A stretch of DNA of 64,000 nt from Knoellia sp031844405. Its GTDB lineage: Bacteria; Actinomycetota; Actinomycetes; Actinomycetales; Dermatophilaceae. Of this stretch, positions 60,562 to 64,000 are shown piece by piece (position 1 is the stretch's first letter; each line of letters begins with the position of its first letter). Location: contig JAUZVC010000001.1 of the NCBI GenBank assembly GCA_031844405.1, forward strand, positions 434,001 through 498,000, read 5' to 3'. A program made the translations under genes and the position numbers. The notes under the pieces were generated by a model. The model was given only the letters and a program-made list of their open reading frames with translations, was not told the origin of the DNA and did not search any database.

Positions 60562-61528
60562 GCGCACGGCATACGACCTCGTGGCGATCGGGCGCACGGG
60601 CGTCGACATCTATCCCCTCCAGCACGGCGTGGGGCTCGAGGACGTCTCGACCTTCCAGAAGTTCCTCGGAGGCAGCGCGACCAACGTCGCCGTCGCCGCG
60701 GCCCGGCACGGACGTCGGGTGAGCCTCGTGACCAAGGTCGGGCCGGACGCGTTCGGGCGCTACGTGCGCGCGGAGGCAGAGCGGCTGGGGATCGACCCGG
60801 TCCACATCACCGCGATCGAGGGTGAGCCCGGGCGGGTGCCGCCGACGCCGGTGACGCTGTGCGAGGTGCACCCGCCGGACGACTTCCCGCTGACCTTCTA
60901 CCGCTACCCGACCGCGCCGGACCTGCTCGTCGAGCCCACCGACGCGATCCTCGACGACGTCCGCGACGCCCGCGTGCACTGGTCGACGGTGACCGGACTC
61001 TCCCAGGAGCCCTCTCGCGCAACGCATTTCACGCTGTGGGGGGAGCGCGGGCGACGCGAGCACACGATCCTCGACCTCGACTACCGGCCGATGTTCTGGG
61101 ACTCCGCCGCCGAGGCCACGGCCCAGGTCGAGCGCGCCCTGGAGCACGTGACGATCGCCATCGGCAACCGCGAGGAGTGCGAGGTCGCCGTCGGCGAGAC
61201 CGACCCGCAGCGCGCCGCCGACGCCCTGCTCGACCGTGGGCTCGAGCTCGCCGTCGTCAAGCAGGGGCCGCGCGGCGTGCTCGCCGCCACCCGCGACGAG
61301 CGGGCCGAGGTCGCGCCCTTCCCCGTCGAGGTCGTCAACGGCCTCGGCGCCGGCGACGCCTTCGGTGGCGCCTTCGTCCACGGGCTGCTCTCGGGCTGGG
61401 ACCTGCGCCGGGTCGTCGAGTTCGCCAACGTCGCCGGGGCCATCGTCGCCGGACGGCTCGAGTGCTCGACCGCCATGCCGACGACCGACGAGGTCGAGGA
61501 AGCCCTGCGCCCGGTGGGGAGCGTCTGA
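60554..61528 (+). CDS. iolC: 5-dehydro-2-deoxygluconokinase
   Basis: 324 residues. PfkB-family kinase: YDLVAIGRTGVDIYPLQHG at 7-25, FLGGSATNVAVAAARHGRRVSLVTKVGPD near 37-65, IAIGNREECEVAVGE near 203, and the catalytic NGLGAGDAFGGAFVHGLL near 260 with the Asp base. The IGRxGVDIYPLQ start is typical of IolC. It phosphorylates 2-deoxy-5-keto-gluconate. ATG with GGGGG-CAGCG upstream, overlapping iolE by 8 bases; its stop overlaps the next start by 1 base (TGATG). Confidence 0.92.
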   Translation: MGERTAYDLVAIGRTGVDIYPLQHGVGLEDVSTFQKFLGGSATNVAVAAARHGRRVSLVTKVGPDAFGRYVRAEAERLGIDPVHITAIEGEPGRVPPTPVTLCEVHPPDDFPLTFYRYPTAPDLLVEPTDAILDDVRDARVHWSTVTGLSQEPSRATHFTLWGERGRREHTILDLDYRPMFWDSAAEATAQVERALEHVTIAIGNREECEVAVGETDPQRAADALLDRGLELAVVKQGPRGVLAATRDERAEVAPFPVEVVNGLGAGDAFGGAFVHGLLSGWDLRRVVEFANVAGAIVAGRLECSTAMPTTDEVEEALRPVGSV

Positions 61529-62406
61529 TGGACGTCGCCGACCTGACCCGCGTCCGCGCCACCGACCCCGGCCGCATCGCCAAGGCCTGGGGTGAGCGCC
61601 GTCGCCGGCCGCTCGTCGCCGACGACGGCCGGATGCTCCTCGTCGCCGCCGACCACCCGGCGCGTGGTGCCCTCGGCGTGCGTGGCGACGCCACCGCCAT
61701 GGCCAGCCGCAGCGACCTGCTCGACCGGCTCGTCACGGCGCTCGGGCGCCCCGGAGTCGACGGCGTGCTCGGCACCCCCGACGTGCTCGACGACCTCATG
61801 CTGTTGGGCGCGCTCGACGACAAGGTGGCCATCGGGTCGATGAACCGCGGTGGCCTCCAGGGTGCGGTCTTCGAGCTCGACGACCGCTTCACCGCCTACA
61901 CCGCGGGCGAGCTCGCGGCCCGTGGCATCGACGGCGGGAAGATGCTCACCCGCATCTGCCTCGGTGACCCAGGCACGGCTGCGACCCTCGAGGCCAGCGC
62001 CGCGGCGGTGACCGACCTCGCCGCCCACGGGCTCATGGCGATGGTCGAGCCCTTCCTCTCCGTCGTCGAGGAGGGGCGGGTGCGCAACCTCCTCGACCCC
62101 GACTCGACGATCGCCTCGATCGCCATCGCGAGCGGTCTCGGCGCGAGCAGCGCCCACACCTGGCTCAAGCTGCCCGTCGTCGACGACCTCGCGCGGGTCA
62201 TGGACGCGACGACGTTGCCCACCCTGCTCCTCGGCGGAGACCCGCAGGGAGACCCGCACGACACGTATGCCGCGTGGTCCGACGCGCTCTCGCTCCCGTC
62301 GGTCTCCGGCCTCGTTGTCGGACGCGCCCTGCTCTATCCACCCGACGGCGACGTCGCCGCGGCCGTCGACATCGCCTCGGGCCTCGTCCACGGAGGTCGG
62401 TCGTGA
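61528..62406 (+). CDS. DeoC/LacD-like aldolase of the iol operon (Cgl0158 type)
   Basis: 292 residues. (Beta/alpha)8 barrel: MLLVAADHPARGALG near 37, VDGVLGTPDVLDDLML near 82, AIGSMNRGGLQGAVFELDDRF near 100, GGKMLTRICLGDPGT near 135 with a Lys candidate, LMAMVEPFL, and SSAHTWLKLP near 210 with a Lys in the position of the Schiff-base residue. The family is known by the corynebacterial name Cgl0158 and occurs in actinobacterial iol clusters, where it probably replaces IolJ in cleaving 2-deoxy-5-keto-gluconate-6-phosphate. That role is inference from position and fold. It overlaps iolB by 4 bases (GTGA). Confidence 0.78.
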   Translation: MDVADLTRVRATDPGRIAKAWGERRRRPLVADDGRMLLVAADHPARGALGVRGDATAMASRSDLLDRLVTALGRPGVDGVLGTPDVLDDLMLLGALDDKVAIGSMNRGGLQGAVFELDDRFTAYTAGELAARGIDGGKMLTRICLGDPGTAATLEASAAAVTDLAAHGLMAMVEPFLSVVEEGRVRNLLDPDSTIASIAIASGLGASSAHTWLKLPVVDDLARVMDATTLPTLLLGGDPQGDPHDTYAAWSDALSLPSVSGLVVGRALLYPPDGDVAAAVDIASGLVHGGRS

Positions 62407-63284
62407 CGCGCTCCGGTGTCGGCGCCGACAACGACCGCTGGTTCCGCCCCCTCGGGTCCCTCGACGACGGCGAGTTCCAGGTGGCCGTCACGCCGACCGC
62501 GACCAACCCGGTCGAGGGCTGGCAGCACACGACCCTGCGGGTGGCTCGGCTCGGCGAGAACGGGCATGTCGAACACGACACCGGGGACGAGGAGGTCGTC
62601 GTCGTCCCGCTGTCGGGTGCGGTGACCGTCGAGGTCTCCGGCTTCGACCCGATCCGGCTCGACGGGCGGGCGAGCGTCTTCGACGGGCCGAGCGACACGG
62701 CATACGTGCCGCGGCAGCGCACGATCACGGTGCGCAACAGCGGAACCGGCCCGGCACGGGTCGCGCTGTGCGGCGCACGAGCGAGCACGGACCGCGAGCC
62801 GCGCCGGATCGCCGCCGACGAGGCGGCGCCCGAGGCGCGCGGTTCGGGCAACGCGAGCCGCGAGGTGCGCGCCTTCGGGCTTCCGCCGGTGCTCGACGCC
62901 GACGCGATCCTCGTCTGCGAGGTCATCACGCCGGCCGGCAACTGGAGCTCGTGGCCGCCGCACAAGCACGACGAGGACCGGCCGGGCGAGGAGTCCGAGC
63001 TCGAGGAGATCTACTACTTCGAGACGCGCCCGACCGACGCACGCGGCACGGACCCGGTCGGCTACCAGCGCGTCTACGGCACCGGTGACCGGCCCATCGA
63101 CGTCCTCGCCGAGGTCCGGACCGGCGACGTCGTGCTCGTCCCGCACGGGTGGCACGGACCGGCGATGGCCCCGCCCGACGCCGACCTCTACTACCTCAAC
63201 GTCATGGCCGGACCCGGCACCGAACGGGCCTGGCTCATCACCGACGACCCGGCGCACGCATGGGTGCGCGAGACATGGAGCTGA
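62403..63284 (+). CDS. iolB: 5-deoxy-glucuronate isomerase
   Basis: 293 residues from GTG overlapping the previous stop (GTGA). Cupin-like bicupin: GWQHTTLRVARLGENGHVEHDTGDEEVVVVPLSG near 39-72, and the second half with ITPAGNWSSWPPHKHDE near 178 (metal-binding His) and ELEEIYYFE near 200, VVLVPHGWHGPAMAPPDADLYYLNVMAGP near 244. It interconverts 5-deoxy-glucuronate and 2-deoxy-5-keto-gluconate. iolD follows after 4 bases. Length and motifs are as in other actinobacterial IolB. Confidence 0.93.
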   Translation: MTRSGVGADNDRWFRPLGSLDDGEFQVAVTPTATNPVEGWQHTTLRVARLGENGHVEHDTGDEEVVVVPLSGAVTVEVSGFDPIRLDGRASVFDGPSDTAYVPRQRTITVRNSGTGPARVALCGARASTDREPRRIAADEAAPEARGSGNASREVRAFGLPPVLDADAILVCEVITPAGNWSSWPPHKHDEDRPGEESELEEIYYFETRPTDARGTDPVGYQRVYGTGDRPIDVLAEVRTGDVVLVPHGWHGPAMAPPDADLYYLNVMAGPGTERAWLITDDPAHAWVRETWS

Positions 63285-63288
63285 GCAG

Positions 63289-64000
63289 ATGACCGAGACC
63301 GTGCGGCTCACGGTGGCGCAGGCGACGATCCGGTTCCTCGGCCAGCAGTGGTCCGAGCGCGACGGCGAGCGGCAGCGGCTCTTCGCCGGGTGCCTCGGCA
63401 TCTTCGGGCACGGCAACGTCGCCGGAATCGGGCAGGCGCTGCTGCAGGAGGAGCTGGCCGCGTCCGACGCCGGCCGCAGTGCCGACCTGCCCTACGTCCT
63501 CGTCCGCAACGAGCAGGCCATGGTGCACACGGCCGTCGGCTACGCCCGTCAGCAGGACAGGCTGAGCACGTGGGCCTGCACCGCCTCGGTCGGCCCGGGC
63601 TCGACGAACATGCTCACCGGCGCCGCGCTCGCGACGATCAACCGCATCCCCGTCCTGCTCCTGCCCTCGGGCACCTTCGCGACGCGCGTCTCGGCCCCGG
63701 TCCTCCAGGAGCTCGAGGCGCCGTATGCCGGTGACCTCACCGTCAACGACGCCTTCCGTCCGCTCTCGCGCTTCTTCGACGAGGTCGACCGGCCCGAGCA
63801 GCTGCCGTCGGCCCTGCTGTCGGCGATGCGCGTCCTCACCGACCCGGCCGAGACCGGCGCGGTCACCATCTCGCTGCCGCAGGACGTGCAGGCCGAGGCG
63901 TTCGACTGGCCCGTCGAGCTCTTCGCCGAGCGGGTGTGGCACGTGGCGCGCCCGGTGCCCGAGCCGTCACGCGTCGCCGCCGCGGCCGAGGTCATCCGGT
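63289..64000 (+). CDS. iolD: 3D-(3,5/4)-trihydroxycyclohexane-1,2-dione hydrolase, N-terminal part
   Basis: Truncated by the window end; 237 codons are present. Thiamine-diphosphate-dependent enzyme: VRLTVAQATIRFLGQQWSERDGERQRLFAGCLGIFGHGNVAGIGQALLQE (about 5-55) is diagnostic for IolD, followed by VLVRNEQAMVHTAVGYARQ with the ThDP-activating Glu near 77 and TASVGPGSTNMLTGAALA near 100. It hydrolyses the C-C bond of the diketo-inositol ring to 5-deoxy-glucuronate. ATG with GGAG 8 bases upstream, 4 bases after iolB. The usual length is about 630 residues, so most of the gene lies beyond the window. Confidence 0.95.
   Translation, partial: MTETVRLTVAQATIRFLGQQWSERDGERQRLFAGCLGIFGHGNVAGIGQALLQEELAASDAGRSADLPYVLVRNEQAMVHTAVGYARQQDRLSTWACTASVGPGSTNMLTGAALATINRIPVLLLPSGTFATRVSAPVLQELEAPYAGDLTVNDAFRPLSRFFDEVDRPEQLPSALLSAMRVLTDPAETGAVTISLPQDVQAEAFDWPVELFAERVWHVARPVPEPSRVAAAAEVIR

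Overview
The window is very GC-rich, densely coded bacterial DNA with third-codon G/C bias, many GTG starts and short start/stop overlaps. Gene order matches Actinomycetota: ino1-padR-ponA-GT87-like-rpsF-ssb-rpsR-rplI, radA-disA-mutY, and clpC...lsr2...lysS are the neighbourhoods I know from Mycobacterium tuberculosis and relatives. There are no mycolate genes. The lsr2/small membrane protein/lysS arrangement and the iol operon suggest a member of Micrococcales, perhaps an Intrasporangiaceae-like genus; that placement is inference. I saw no rRNA, tRNA, insertion sequence, prophage or CRISPR.

Layout. (1) 1-22350 is a surface-polysaccharide locus: four GT4 glycosyltransferases, a Wzm/Wzt-type ABC exporter, WecB and WecC (UDP-ManNAc and UDP-ManNAcA synthesis), an asparagine-synthetase-like protein, a glycosyltransferase-heparinase fusion, a heparinase-alpha/beta-hydrolase fusion, a DUF6270 protein, a CgeB/GT2 glycosyltransferase, an SGNH-like anchored protein and a zinc-ribbon membrane protein. 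I infer an exported, uronic-acid-containing glycan that is made, possibly amidated and acylated, and trimmed by locus-encoded enzymes. (2) 22495-30056 is housekeeping: inositol-phosphate synthase, a PadR regulator, a class A PBP, a membrane glycosyltransferase and the rpsF-ssb-rpsR-rplI operon. (3) 30082-36438: MFS, radA, disA, mutY, MFS. (4) 36448-42073: GNAT acetyltransferase, secreted LVIVD protein, DUF305 lipoprotein, clpC. (5) 42506-52222: DNA repair (Nei/Fpg, Ku, separate LigD-type ligase and polymerase) interrupted by a 1777-residue secreted nuclease/5'-nucleotidase. (6) 52240-57651: small membrane protein, FhuF-like protein, lsr2, small membrane protein, lysS, OsmC, AIM24-like and a proline-rich protein. 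(7) 57672-64000: a GntR regulator divergent from a myo-inositol catabolic operon (iolG-iolE-iolC-DeoC-like-iolB-iolD, the last cut by the window end). Synthesis (ino1) and breakdown (iol) of inositol phosphates/inositol are both encoded here.

The strongest unexplained signals are: an octamer, GTATGCCG, seen 41 times on both strands, inside and between genes, sometimes forcing rare codons and once forming a terminator hairpin; a family of long-stem palindromes at four sites, one inside a coding sequence; a repeated leaderless-promoter layout (TANNNT-type hexamer 6-7 nt before the start codon) at seven genes; and the fused glycosyltransferase/lyase and lyase/hydrolase architecture of the polysaccharide locus.
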